Assembly (NCBI GenBank): GCA_018222405.1
Contig: JAAFAI010000004.1
Coordinates: 1-64,000 of the forward strand
Reading direction: 5' to 3'
DNA: 64,000 bases
DNA from: Gammaproteobacteria bacterium
GTDB taxonomy: Bacteria > Pseudomonadota > Gammaproteobacteria > Enterobacterales > Alteromonadaceae
Shown here: positions 54,347 to 63,434 of the stretch, one piece after another
Layout of the letters: each line of letters opens with the position of its first letter
Position numbering within the stretch: the stretch's first letter is position 1
The notes under the pieces: generated by a model
Seen by the model: only the letters and a program-made list of their open reading frames with translations
Told to the model about the DNA's origin: nothing
Databases searched by the model: none
Position numbers and translations under genes: made by a program

Positions 54347-54838
54347 TTAACAAATGTTTGGGGTTAACCCGAATGACAGTAAACTGCACTGAGAACGAAT
54401 GCTTTCTATGTAGCTTTTCAAGGCATCGTCTACCGACGCTATGTCACGAAAACATATATCAATCGCTTTATCTACATGTAGACGAGATTGGATACTTGCA
54501 ATAACCTGATCTCTATCACCACACATCATAAGCAAACGGATAGCCTCTTCCAACAGGAGCATATGGCAACCTTCCATTGCTAATACACCGTTATGTTGCA
54601 TTCGGTTAACCACCTTTAAAGCTCGTTTATCACCCGTAAAAAGGTTTGATGGTTTGTTTTCTTGAGCGCCAAACGTGAGAATAAGTTCTCCTGCGTCAAG
54701 GTGAGGGGTACGAAGTTGTGCAATAACATCAAGGGCTTGCTCGTCGGAGATTGTGACAGGTTCGCTGTGAGATACAAAATAAAGAATACTTTGTATGTGC
54801 GCCGGTTCGAATCCCATTTTATTCTTACTATGATCCAC
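54347..54838 (-). CDS. PIN-like protein, possibly N-terminally truncated
   Basis: The 163-residue product has SISDE-like (TISDEQALDVIAQL), HLDAGELIL and FTGDKRAL motifs that resemble the middle and C-terminal part of PIN-like nuclease domains found as single genes on mobile elements. The usual N-terminal strand with the first Asp is absent: the frame opens with GTG 54,838 and in-frame sequence ends 17 codons upstream. It is either a shortened gene or a different fold. Not obviously a copper gene. Confidence 0.45.
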   Translation of the reverse strand: MDHSKNKMGFEPAHIQSILYFVSHSEPVTISDEQALDVIAQLRTPHLDAGELILTFGAQENKPSNLFTGDKRALKVVNRMQHNGVLAMEGCHMLLLEEAIRLLMMCGDRDQVIASIQSRLHVDKAIDICFRDIASVDDALKSYIESIRSQCSLLSFGLTPNIC

Positions 54839-54909
54839 AGTGCTAATATCCTGTTTTAATTAGTGCTGATTGGTGAAGTCCAACATAAAGTTGCTCGATT
54901 CGCGCTACG

Positions 54910-55281
54910 CTATTTCTTTCTATTGCTTTGCCCGGGTGGGACACGATGGCAGCTCCAGGGTTTATGTTTCGCATTTTCACGAATGTTTTCGTCAACGAAT
55001 TGGTAGTAACCTTCTTTCATCTTTGTCCAAAAATCATCAGAAATGTCTGCACCGTGTGCACGAATGATTGTCTCAATGCCATCTAAATTGCAGTGGGTCG
55101 CGTCATAGCCGATATGCAAAGTGTTTTTGGCTTCTTCAAATGAAACGGCATCAATACCAAAGGTCCCATCAATTTCAGCAACAATTGCTAATAAATTACC
55201 GTCGGTAATGCCGGTTAGCTTCAAATGCCTTACCACTAAATTAGCCTCAGAAACGCCCACTCTGTGATCTAAATCGCTCAT
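54910..55281 (-). CDS. HMA-fold-like small protein, unknown
   Basis: A 123-residue cytoplasmic protein with an apparent beta-alpha-beta-beta-alpha-beta layout (HLKLTGITDGNLLAIVAEIDGTFGIDAVSFEEAKNTLHIGYDATHCNLDGIETIIRAHGAD) recalling a heavy-metal-associated domain but without its CXXC. The tail contains WSCHRVPPG. It could be a degenerate metal chaperone for the ATPase in the same operon; this is inferred. The ribosome site AGGAG is good. Confidence 0.5.
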   Translation of the reverse strand: MSDLDHRVGVSEANLVVRHLKLTGITDGNLLAIVAEIDGTFGIDAVSFEEAKNTLHIGYDATHCNLDGIETIIRAHGADISDDFWTKMKEGYYQFVDENIRENAKHKPWSCHRVPPGQSNRKK

Positions 55282-55330
55282 ACTTTTCTCCTATAAATTA
55301 ATTGCCTACACAGTTATGTCAGTCACGTCT

Positions 55331-55783
55331 CTAATTGCTTAAAACGCTATTGGCATTAACCACTTGCTGCATTAACGATTGTAAAACTGTCATTCTTTGT
55401 TCTATTAACAACAAATGTTCATCTATCGAGTTCCCCATCACAACAATGTCGCTTGCTGATATGCCGCTTTCGATAAGAACAAGACTTCTTTGCAGGCCTT
55501 TTCTATATGTCTCTTTTAATCGTATCTTTTGTTCAGTATTAGATTCACTTTGGATCCTCTTCTCAATACTCGTTAAGTAGGTATCCATCATCTTCATATG
55601 CTCAACAATCAACGTTTGCCTCTCAGAAACGTCATTGATCCGTTGGATGCGTTGCATTAATGCATCCATGACGCGCTCGTTACTGCGTAACATCTCATCG
55701 GAACTCATGGATGTCTGAGCACTCGTAAAGGTAGCGGATAAAACGCCTGCGACAAACAATATTGAAACTAATGCTTTCTTCAT
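55331..55783 (-). CDS. Periplasmic helical protein, unknown
   Basis: A 150-residue exported protein: signal peptide to about residue 22 (TSA-Q), then an all-helical body with Met-rich patches (VEHMKMMDTYLTS) and heptad-like charge spacing. The length and helical hairpin style resemble periplasmic stress or metal-sensing proteins of the CpxP/ZraP kind, but the LTXXQ motifs of that family are absent. AAGGA precedes ATG 55,783. It follows the ICMT-like gene by 10 nt in the copper operon. Confidence 0.5.
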   Translation of the reverse strand: MKKALVSILFVAGVLSATFTSAQTSMSSDEMLRSNERVMDALMQRIQRINDVSERQTLIVEHMKMMDTYLTSIEKRIQSESNTEQKIRLKETYRKGLQRSLVLIESGISASDIVVMGNSIDEHLLLIEQRMTVLQSLMQQVVNANSVLSN

Positions 55784-55793
55784 TTTGAAATCC

Positions 55794-56447
55794 TTACACG
55801 GGGCTTGAAACGTTTGAATTGAGAAATCGTGGGAACCAACCTGGCGTGGCTTGCTTATATTGCCTATAGGTATCACCAAACTCAGTTTCGGCGAGCTGCT
55901 CTTCGCGTTTGGCTAGTCGAACATAGACAACAATGAGAATGGGAAACATGAGCAAAGTTGGTAGTGTTGGCCATTGCAGTAAAAAGCCAAACATGATCAC
56001 AATGAAGGCAACATATTGGGGATGCCGACAACGTGCGTACCAACCGCTGGTCGCTAAGCTGCTCGTTTTTTGCGCGTGATGCAGGACATTCCACGAAGCA
56101 GATAAAACAAAGAATCCTAAAACGATGAGAACATTACTTAAGATGTGCAGTACATCCCAATGCGCATCGCCAGATAACCCCAACAGTGTATGCCACAAGT
56201 GACCATTTTCGTGACTTAAAAAATCTACGCCTGGGTAACTTTCGGCTAACCAACCGGACAAAAAATAGATAGTGAGCGGGAAACCATACATTTCAGTAAA
56301 TAACGCCACGATAAAAGCGGAAAATACGCCTAAGCTTCGCCAGTCTGTTTTTGACTTCGGCTTGACGAAACTAAACGCAAAAAAGATAAATATTGCGGAG
56401 TTAATGATGACTAACGTCCAAAGCCCATAATCTGATTCACCGTGCAT
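55794..56447 (-). CDS. ICMT/PEMT-like membrane methyltransferase
   Basis: The 217-residue protein has five or six membrane helices and the C-terminal signature of isoprenylcysteine carboxyl methyltransferase and phospholipid methyltransferase relatives: ATSGWYARCRHPQYVAFI and REEQLAETEFGDTYRQYKQATPGWFPR, which form the S-adenosylmethionine pocket. Such genes recur in bacterial copper islands next to DUF2933 genes; the substrate is not known. It overlaps the DUF2933 gene by 11 nt. Confidence 0.82.
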   Translation of the reverse strand: MHGESDYGLWTLVIINSAIFIFFAFSFVKPKSKTDWRSLGVFSAFIVALFTEMYGFPLTIYFLSGWLAESYPGVDFLSHENGHLWHTLLGLSGDAHWDVLHILSNVLIVLGFFVLSASWNVLHHAQKTSSLATSGWYARCRHPQYVAFIVIMFGFLLQWPTLPTLLMFPILIVVYVRLAKREEQLAETEFGDTYRQYKQATPGWFPRFLNSNVSSPV

Positions 56448-56760
56448 TGTCGCTCTCCATTTTACGTTTTTCCTTGCGTGCCTGCTCTAACCCTTCGATA
56501 TAACCTTGTCTGTATTGATCATTGTCTTCGGTTTGCTCTTTAAATGTTTGCTCGTCGTTAGCATGTGTCTCATGCCCTTTACCATGACTTCCGTGCATAA
56601 AGATATGCATCACCGGGCATAGCAGCAGGATCAAGTATGGTAAATACGGGAAAACATGTTCACCATGCTCGACAAACAAGAAATAGCTTGCCGCCGCTAT
56701 AAGTCCGATGGCGGACCAACCACTGGGGGTGCGCCAAAAAGGTAATTTTTGTTTATTCAC
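56437..56760 (-). CDS. DUF2933 small membrane protein
   Basis: A 107-residue membrane protein with two helices (LIAAASYFLFVEHGEHVFPYLPYLILLLCPVMHIFMHG). The HxxH-type His residues (EHGEH, MHIFMHGSHGKGHETH) are the DUF2933 hallmark and suggest copper binding. The charged C-terminus is a short coiled coil. It lies between the cupredoxin and ICMT-like genes, as in other copper islands. Biochemical function is unknown. Confidence 0.8.
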   Translation of the reverse strand: MNKQKLPFWRTPSGWSAIGLIAAASYFLFVEHGEHVFPYLPYLILLLCPVMHIFMHGSHGKGHETHANDEQTFKEQTEDNDQYRQGYIEGLEQARKEKRKMESDNAR

Positions 56761-56806
56761 AATACACCTCGCTTTTGTGTCGTTTAAGTTTTCAGAAAAC
56801 GGTAAA

Positions 56807-57160
56807 TCACTTGATCACCAAAGTGCCACGGTACATTTGCATCTGACAATGAAACGGATAGCGACCTGCCTTTTGGGGGGGAATAGTGACCATCACACGC
56901 TTGTTAAGCACTAATGTTTCACTGATCTCCAACTCGGGTATGAGTAGTGTTTCCGCACAGGGGGTCGCATCTTCTCTGTAGAACATCAGTTGTACAGACT
57001 CATTCGCGGGCACTGTGATATTGGCAGGTTGATACACGCCATCTTTCACGCGGACTTCGATGCTGCCGTCTCGTACTTCAGTTGACTTTGTTTGGTAAAG
57101 CCAAAACCACCAAACAATAAGCCCAATCACGACTAACCCTATCAAATTAATCCACATCAT
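56807..57160 (-). CDS. Membrane-anchored cupredoxin-like protein
   Basis: The 117-residue product has one N-terminal membrane anchor (about 5-23) and a cupredoxin beta-sandwich (about 30-117). The copper-site region reads CAETLLIPE...and YPFHCQMQMYRGTLVI, which supply Cys, His and Met ligands in the plastocyanin/nitrosocyanin-like order. It probably binds copper on the periplasmic face and hands it to, or accepts it from, the adjacent ATPase; this is inferred. It is 12 nt after the ATPase gene. Confidence 0.82.
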   Translation of the reverse strand: MMWINLIGLVVIGLIVWWFWLYQTKSTEVRDGSIEVRVKDGVYQPANITVPANESVQLMFYREDATPCAETLLIPELEISETLVLNKRVMVTIPPQKAGRYPFHCQMQMYRGTLVIK

Positions 57161-57172
57161 CTTTAGGTTCTC

Positions 57173-59521
57173 CTAATGCTCTTTAGCTTTGAATAAACGT
57201 AATCGATTCGCGTTGGTCACTACCGTTAACGACGAGAATGCCATCGCTGCACCGGCAATTACTGGGCTAAGTAGTAAGCCTAAAAATGGATAAAAAACAC
57301 CTGCAGCAAATGGGATCCCCGCGACGTTATAGATAAATGCTCCGAAGAGATTCTGCTTTATGTTTCTCAGCGTTGACTTACTCACTGCAATCGCATCCGC
57401 TAACCCATGTAAGGAGCCTCGCATCAACGTGATATCTGCACTTTCTATTGCGACATCAGTGCCTGTTCCGATAGCAAATCCGACGTTGGCATGGGCTAAG
57501 GCGGGCGCATCATTGATCCCATCGCCGGTCATTCCGACGATTTCACCCTCACGTTGAAGTTCGAGCACTTTGTTTGCTTTATCTTCTGGCATCACTTCAG
57601 CAACGTAATCAACAATCCCCGCCTTTCGAGCAACGGCTTTTGCAGTCATACGATTGTCCCCCGTCAACATCACCACACGTATTCCGTTGTGCTGTAGGCG
57701 CTTGATGGCATCTATTGAGTCTGATTTTATTGGATCGGCAACAGCAATGACGGCAACTAATTTTGAATCAATCGCGAAATACATTGGGGTTTTAGCCTCT
57801 GCGGCCAGCCTCTGCGCTTTGTCAACGTAATGATGAAGTTCTATTGATTTTTCTTTCATCAATTTTTCATTGCCAAATAGCAAACGCTGAGAATTCAGTG
57901 TTGCTGCTACGCCCTTCCCTGCAATGGACTCAAAATCAGTCACCGAGTGGATCGGCACACCTTGCTCTTTCGCGGATTCAACGATCGCCATTGCGAGTGG
58001 GTGTTCGGAACCCGACTCCAGGCTTGCAGCTAACGAAAGCACGTCATCTTGATTGTGATCTGACGCAATAACAACGTCGGTAACTTTAGGCGCCCCCTCT
58101 GTTATGGTGCCGGTTTTATCTAATACCATTGTGGTAATTTTCGAAGCAGATTGCAGCGCTTCACCGTTGCGGATAAGTACGCCTGCCTCAGCCGCCTTGC
58201 CAACCCCCACCATGACCGACATCGGCGTGGCTAAACCTAATGCGCAAGGACATGCAATAATCAGTACCGTAGTTGCTGACACGATTGCGAAGGCAACCTC
58301 GGGAGCCGGACCAAAATTGAGCCACGCTAGTGCGCTCATTACGGCAATGATCATAACAACTGGCACGAAATAGGCAGAAATAACATCTGCCAATCGACCA
58401 ATAGGTGGTTTTGAATTTTGTGCACGTTTTACCATGTTGATGATCTGAGCTAGCGCGGTGTCTTTTCCCACACGTTCTGCCCGAAAGACGATAGAGCCTG
58501 ATTTGTTGATGGTACCGGCCACAACCTCATCGTCTTTTCGCTTCTCAATTGGCATGGGCTCACCCGTTAGCATTGATTCATCAATACTGGTTTGGCCCTC
58601 GACGACTACACCATCCACAGAAATGCGTTCTCCGGGTCGAACCCGGATAAGATCATTGAGCAAAACATCTTCAATAGGAATATCAATATCATCGCCATCT
58701 CGGATGACACGTGCAGTCTTGGCTTGCAAGCCTATCAACCTTTTAATGGCCTCTGAGGTTTTACCGCGTGCTTTGATCTCAAGGGCCAGGCCTAAATTAA
58801 TTAGGCCGATGATCATAGCGGTTGCCTCAAAATAAACATGTCGTGCCATTTCAGGGACATAGCCCGGGAAGAACACAACTGTCATCGAGTACAACCAGGC
58901 GGTTCCTGTACCCAAGGCTATCAAAGTATCCATATTGGCCGAATGATTTTTAAACGAATTCCATGCACCCACATAAAAATGCCGACCAGAGAACACCATG
59001 ACACCTAATGTCATGAGCCCAATAATCAACCATACAATTCGCTCCGTGGTCGTGTTGACGCTCATTTCCCCGGTTACCAAACCATAGATCATGAGCGGTA
59101 CTCCAAGCGACAATGCGATGACCATGTGTCGCATTAGCTTTTTATAATAAGCCCAATCCGCTTGCTCTTTTTCTTCAATGGCAGCCTCATCAGAATCGGC
59201 ATTTGCCAGCGTTGCGTTATACCCAGCTTCTTCTACCGCACCAACCAGTTCGCTTGGTGAGGCATTACCATTGATAAGCACTGTACGCTGTGCAAAATTC
59301 ATTTCTGCGCCGGTGACGCCTGCGACTTGTTTTAAGGCTGTTTCAATTTTAGTGACGCAACTGGCACAACTCGCCCCTTGAATATTAAGTTGTATCTCGC
59401 CTGCTTCGGAAGACACCTGTCTGGTCTGCGTTTTAGTGTCAACCGCTTCGTTCGCAGTTGATGTTTTATCGCCGCCACTACAACACCCATGTGCTTTCGC
59501 ACCGTCTGTTCTAGAATTCAT
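57173..59521 (-). CDS. copA: Copper-exporting P1B-type ATPase
   Basis: An inner-membrane Cu(I) pump of 782 residues. After a Cys-containing N-terminus (HGCCSGG), one HMA domain with GASCASC (about 50) follows, then eight membrane helices. The actuator TGEP, the ion-site [10 protein letters not shown], the phosphorylation DKTGT, the HP dipeptide (SEHPLA) and [12 protein letters not shown] are all present. The CPC and the helix-7/8 Asn/Met/Ser residues indicate P1B-1 (copper). It follows its MerR-type regulator by 24 nt. Confidence 0.96.
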   Translation of the reverse strand: MNSRTDGAKAHGCCSGGDKTSTANEAVDTKTQTRQVSSEAGEIQLNIQGASCASCVTKIETALKQVAGVTGAEMNFAQRTVLINGNASPSELVGAVEEAGYNATLANADSDEAAIEEKEQADWAYYKKLMRHMVIALSLGVPLMIYGLVTGEMSVNTTTERIVWLIIGLMTLGVMVFSGRHFYVGAWNSFKNHSANMDTLIALGTGTAWLYSMTVVFFPGYVPEMARHVYFEATAMIIGLINLGLALEIKARGKTSEAIKRLIGLQAKTARVIRDGDDIDIPIEDVLLNDLIRVRPGERISVDGVVVEGQTSIDESMLTGEPMPIEKRKDDEVVAGTINKSGSIVFRAERVGKDTALAQIINMVKRAQNSKPPIGRLADVISAYFVPVVMIIAVMSALAWLNFGPAPEVAFAIVSATTVLIIACPCALGLATPMSVMVGVGKAAEAGVLIRNGEALQSASKITTMVLDKTGTITEGAPKVTDVVIASDHNQDDVLSLAASLESGSEHPLAMAIVESAKEQGVPIHSVTDFESIAGKGVAATLNSQRLLFGNEKLMKEKSIELHHYVDKAQRLAAEAKTPMYFAIDSKLVAVIAVADPIKSDSIDAIKRLQHNGIRVVMLTGDNRMTAKAVARKAGIVDYVAEVMPEDKANKVLELQREGEIVGMTGDGINDAPALAHANVGFAIGTGTDVAIESADITLMRGSLHGLADAIAVSKSTLRNIKQNLFGAFIYNVAGIPFAAGVFYPFLGLLLSPVIAGAAMAFSSLTVVTNANRLRLFKAKEH

Positions 59522-59545
59522 AAACCACTCCCTATTTAAACCTTG

Positions 59546-59956
59546 TTATGACTTAAGCGCTGTGAAACCTTCAATTAAATGGCATATCGTATCGGCCGTT
59601 GGAGGTTGATCGGGTTTGTTTTGCCACTCTGAAGTGGCTAAGCGCATGCGCTCTCTAAGTTCATGCATGTCCTGATACCGCTGTTCAGTCTCTTTCAACC
59701 TCTTTTCAATAAGACGCCTTACCGTTGGACACGGCGCATTGGTTTGTGAAGATGTAACTAGGATCTCTTTAATATCATTGACCGAAAAACCTAAGGCGCG
59801 CGCACTTAAAATGAACCGCAGTCGCGTCACATCCGCCGGCCGATAATACTTGTATCCATTGTGGGATTTATTTGGGACCAAAAGTCCAATGCGCGTATAA
59901 TAGCGCACGGTATCAACGCTAATATCTAGTGCATCTGCTATTTGTTTTACCCGCAT
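59546..59956 (-). CDS. MerR-family copper regulator (CueR-like)
   Basis: A 136-residue MerR-type protein: HTH (VKQIADALDISVDTVRYYTRIGLLVPNK), dimer helix, and Cys residues in APCPTVRRLI and DTICHLIEG. The metal loop CXnC differs from the CueR CX7C, so the metal is inferred from context: the next gene in the same transcript is the copper ATPase. This same-strand order differs from the usual divergent one. GGGGGG precedes the ATG; no clear dyad-spacer promoter is seen upstream. Confidence 0.85.
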   Translation of the reverse strand: MRVKQIADALDISVDTVRYYTRIGLLVPNKSHNGYKYYRPADVTRLRFILSARALGFSVNDIKEILVTSSQTNAPCPTVRRLIEKRLKETEQRYQDMHELRERMRLATSEWQNKPDQPPTADTICHLIEGFTALKS

Positions 59957-60040
59957 TTTAACCCCCCGTCTTTATCAACATTGTTGTGCCGGTAAAACAC
60001 GCCTTTAATCCTATGTTTTACTCTCACCTTCACACGATAA

Positions 60041-60061
60041 ACCTGTGAGCCGCTCACAGGT
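60041..60061 (-). terminator. Hairpin after hypE
   Basis: A perfect 9-bp stem (ACCTGTGAG / CTCACAGGT) with a 3-nt loop is followed on the minus strand by TTTATC. It lies 15 nt past the hypE stop and separates the hyp genes from the copper operon. Confidence 0.65.
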
Positions 60062-60075
60062 CAACACCTAAACCT

Positions 60076-61128
60076 TCAACAGATCCGTGGAAGTGGCTCA
60101 TCTTCAAGCTCACTCATGAAGCGTCGCCCTCCCATTGGCGTAATAATCGACACGCGGCCCTTTAAGCCTGTATTTTCCGTAATGACACCAATATGTTGGG
60201 CATTTTCACCGTTTTTTATACCTCGCCAATGAGTGAGTACTTCGCTGCTAATATCGGGACTAACAATTGCAATAACGCGTCCCTCACAAGCCAAAACGAA
60301 AGGATCAAAGCCTAGAATGTCACACACGCTTGCGACCTCTGGACGCACCGGAATGTTATTTTCAATTAGCTCGATATTGAAACCCGTTTCAGTTGCCACG
60401 TCATGGAGTAACACTGATAGTCCTCCACGCGTTGGGTCTCGGACAAAACGAACGCCATTTAAGTCTCTGATTGCATTGACTAACGGGAAAACGCTGGCAC
60501 AGTCGGACTTAAATTGGCCGTGCAACCCATAGTCCTCACGCGCCAGTAATACGCAAGCACCGTGATCGCCAACAGAGCCACTGACAAGTACGTGATCGCC
60601 CGGCCTTATAAGACTCGTATCCCAAATTGGTGTTTCTTGGCTGTCACCCACACCCGTTGTATTGATATAAACGCCACCACCGAATCCCTTGGGAACGACT
60701 TTAGTATCTCCCGTTATTATGGCCACATTGGTTTCTACAGCAGCTTGATGCATTTTATGGACAACCTCCTTGAGAGCCGTCATCGAAAAGCCTTCTTCAA
60801 TAATGAATGCAGTACTGATATACCGAGGGGTCGCGCCAACGACAGCCAGATCATTCACGGTACCGTAAATACTTAATGCCCCCACATTGCCACCTGGAAA
60901 TGTGTAAGGTGAGACAACGAAGCTATCGGTTGTCATACTCAGAAAGGGACCGGCGAAGGTTACCGAAGCCGCGTCGTGTAGCAGATCTAGTTCTTTATTG
61001 GCAGTATTTTTAAACACATCATTAATGAGTTTTTTGGTCAATATTCCACCATTGCCTTGCGCTAACCGAATAGTATCGGTGTCCAACGGTTCTGATGATG
61101 CTCGATTATTACGCTCTATGCCTTTCAT
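60076..61128 (-). CDS. hypE: Hydrogenase maturation protein HypE
   Basis: HypE carries the thiocarboxamide that HypF makes and dehydrates it to the cyanide ligand of the [NiFe] centre. The 350-residue protein has the PurM-like ATP-binding motifs (DSFVVSPYTFPGGNVG, ITGDTKVV, DPTRGGL) and ends in PRIC, with the essential C-terminal Cys. AAGGAG stands before ATG 61,128, which overlaps the hypF stop by 4 nt. Confidence 0.97.
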   Translation of the reverse strand: MKGIERNNRASSEPLDTDTIRLAQGNGGILTKKLINDVFKNTANKELDLLHDAASVTFAGPFLSMTTDSFVVSPYTFPGGNVGALSIYGTVNDLAVVGATPRYISTAFIIEEGFSMTALKEVVHKMHQAAVETNVAIITGDTKVVPKGFGGGVYINTTGVGDSQETPIWDTSLIRPGDHVLVSGSVGDHGACVLLAREDYGLHGQFKSDCASVFPLVNAIRDLNGVRFVRDPTRGGLSVLLHDVATETGFNIELIENNIPVRPEVASVCDILGFDPFVLACEGRVIAIVSPDISSEVLTHWRGIKNGENAQHIGVITENTGLKGRVSIITPMGGRRFMSELEDEPLPRIC

Positions 61129-63434
61129 GATGATCTCCTTGAGCAATATTCGTGAATTTGTCCGACACTTATTGCTGCATCGTTTAAAGGTAAACTGCTT
61201 GGGATAACAACAGGAATGTCTGATTGTGCAAAACGTTCAGCTAGGCCATCGCATAAAATGCGGTTTTGGAAGACGCCTCCGGCCAAACCAATATGGTTGA
61301 AATCATACTTTTTGCGACAACGCTTGGTTAACTCCCACGCAGTTTCAATGAGTGATGCGTGAAAATTTGCGGCGCGGATTTGTGCGGGTACTGTTTTATC
61401 AAATAGGTCAGGCACCATCGTTCGCCAGTCCATTAGAATGAAATCATCACTTTTCTGTATCAAGGATAACGGCACAATCTTGGATGGCGTGGATGCAACA
61501 CTCTCAAGCATCATCGGTGCTTGCCCTTCATATGAGACTTCACTTTGTTCACAACAGGCAAACGCAGCTGCATCAAACAGTCTTCCCATCGAACTACTAA
61601 AATAACAGTTAAGTTCGTTTTTCCATGCCTTGAAACTCAGGTGCTCTGGGTCAAAGGGGGTCAAATCAACCTCCGTGAAACTAGTCTCCCATGCAAGTGC
61701 TGCGGCGCTGCGCCAAGGCTGATAAGGTACTTTATTCCCGCCTTGCAGTTTCATAGGAGCCAATGATGCAATGCGTTTCCAATTGCCCGGTGAGCCCCAA
61801 AACACTTCACCACCCCACAAATCACCATTACTGCCTATCCCTGCCCCATCCCATACAAAAACCAAACTAGGTGACGAGACTTCAGCAGATAACGCCCAGG
61901 CGGATGCGTGAGCACGATGATGTAAAATTTCACTGGACGGTAATGGGCTTTCCTTGGCCCAACGAGAACTAATATAGCCAGGATGTCGGTCACACAGAAT
62001 ACGCTGCGGACTGACATGATAAAGGTCTTGAAAATCACTGATACATTTTTCAAAATGTGCCTGCATTATAGGCGAATCGAGGTCGCCAATATGCGGTGTT
62101 ACCACTAGTCGGTTCTTCCATGCGAATGATACCGTGTTTTTCTGATTCGCCCCTACCGCAATAAGTGGCTCTTCTACGTCATAGGGAAGCGTTAATTCTA
62201 GGGGACTTAAGCCCCGCCCCAGACGAAACGGTATAGCACCTGACATCATAGTTCTTAGAACGGAGTCGTCGAGTTTGTGACAGATATCGCGATTATGATG
62301 AACAAAAAAATCGGCCGACATGGAAAGCTGTTGTTGTGCAGACGACGTCGATGTGACCATAGGTTCACCGTATTCATTGCCTGACGTTGCGATCATCGGA
62401 CGATTGAATTGCTTCATGAGCATCAAATGCAGACCACTGCATGGTAACATCACCCCCAAATCGCTAAGCATTGGCGCTACGTTTTCCGAAATGGGTGCAT
62501 TGCGTTTTTTTGGTGCAAGCAAAATAGGTCTTACAGGGCTTGATAGGAGCGCTTTATCTTGACTGTTTACCACCACACAGTTATCGAGCCAACTCTGTCC
62601 AGGAATATCGCTTTGCGGCTCTGGAAGCATGACCGCAAAAGGCTTGTCGGGTCGATTCTTTCGTCGCCGCAGTAGATCAACCGCTTCAGTGTTTTGCGCG
62701 TCACAAATTAAGTGATACCCGCCGACACTTTTTAACGCAATAATCGCACCTTGGTTAAGGCATCCCACAACCGCAGTCACAACATCGTCATCACCTTGCG
62801 CGATCACACGACCGCCAACCGTTGAACAAAACACTTCAGGTCCGCATGCGCGACAACTGATAGGCTGTGCGTGAAAGCGCCTGTCATGCGGGGATTGATA
62901 TTCTTGGTGACACGTCTCACACATAGGAAACGCAGACATACTAATATTTTTTCTGTCATAGGGCATTGCCCGCAACATCGAGAATCGTGGTCCACATTCA
63001 CTGCAAGCGATGAAACTATAATCACTGCGCCGGTTATCTGTAGACAGTAACTCGGACTGACACGCGTCACACAAATACAAGTCTTTGGGCACTGATACCG
63101 TCCCGCTTAATGGGTCATGACTGCTTTCTTCTATCGAAAATGTACCTAAGCCATTGGGTTTAATGCTTTTCTTTTCGAGTAAATACAACGATACCATTGA
63201 CGCATTATTTTGTAATTCATATGAAAACTGTTCAACATCTAATTCTGAGCCTTCAATATGTATGCGCACACACCCACAATCGTTTTTGACCCATCCCACA
63301 AGGTTTTTTTCATGGGCTAAACGGTAAATCAAGGGTCTAAAGCCAACGCCTTGGATCATCCCTGTAATGATTAGCTCATACGCAATTGTTTTTGCATTAT
63401 TTTTATTTGCTTCGTGCAAGCCGGAAGCCGTCAT
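61125..63434 (-). CDS. hypF: Hydrogenase maturation carbamoyltransferase HypF
   Basis: HypF uses carbamoyl phosphate and ATP to carbamoylate the HypE C-terminal Cys. Domains in order: acylphosphatase (about 18-105, with GMIQGVGFRPLIYRLA), two zinc fingers (CDACQSE...CSECGPRFS and CETCHQEY...CRACGPE), a YrdC domain (about 215-400, with KSVGGYHLICDA) and a Kae1-like domain with metal-binding His residues (HHRAHASAW) and GLAGGVFQN. Length 769 is normal. It overlaps hypD and hypE by 4 nt each. Confidence 0.97.
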   Translation of the reverse strand: MTASGLHEANKNNAKTIAYELIITGMIQGVGFRPLIYRLAHEKNLVGWVKNDCGCVRIHIEGSELDVEQFSYELQNNASMVSLYLLEKKSIKPNGLGTFSIEESSHDPLSGTVSVPKDLYLCDACQSELLSTDNRRSDYSFIACSECGPRFSMLRAMPYDRKNISMSAFPMCETCHQEYQSPHDRRFHAQPISCRACGPEVFCSTVGGRVIAQGDDDVVTAVVGCLNQGAIIALKSVGGYHLICDAQNTEAVDLLRRRKNRPDKPFAVMLPEPQSDIPGQSWLDNCVVVNSQDKALLSSPVRPILLAPKKRNAPISENVAPMLSDLGVMLPCSGLHLMLMKQFNRPMIATSGNEYGEPMVTSTSSAQQQLSMSADFFVHHNRDICHKLDDSVLRTMMSGAIPFRLGRGLSPLELTLPYDVEEPLIAVGANQKNTVSFAWKNRLVVTPHIGDLDSPIMQAHFEKCISDFQDLYHVSPQRILCDRHPGYISSRWAKESPLPSSEILHHRAHASAWALSAEVSSPSLVFVWDGAGIGSNGDLWGGEVFWGSPGNWKRIASLAPMKLQGGNKVPYQPWRSAAALAWETSFTEVDLTPFDPEHLSFKAWKNELNCYFSSSMGRLFDAAAFACCEQSEVSYEGQAPMMLESVASTPSKIVPLSLIQKSDDFILMDWRTMVPDLFDKTVPAQIRAANFHASLIETAWELTKRCRKKYDFNHIGLAGGVFQNRILCDGLAERFAQSDIPVVIPSSLPLNDAAISVGQIHEYCSRRSS

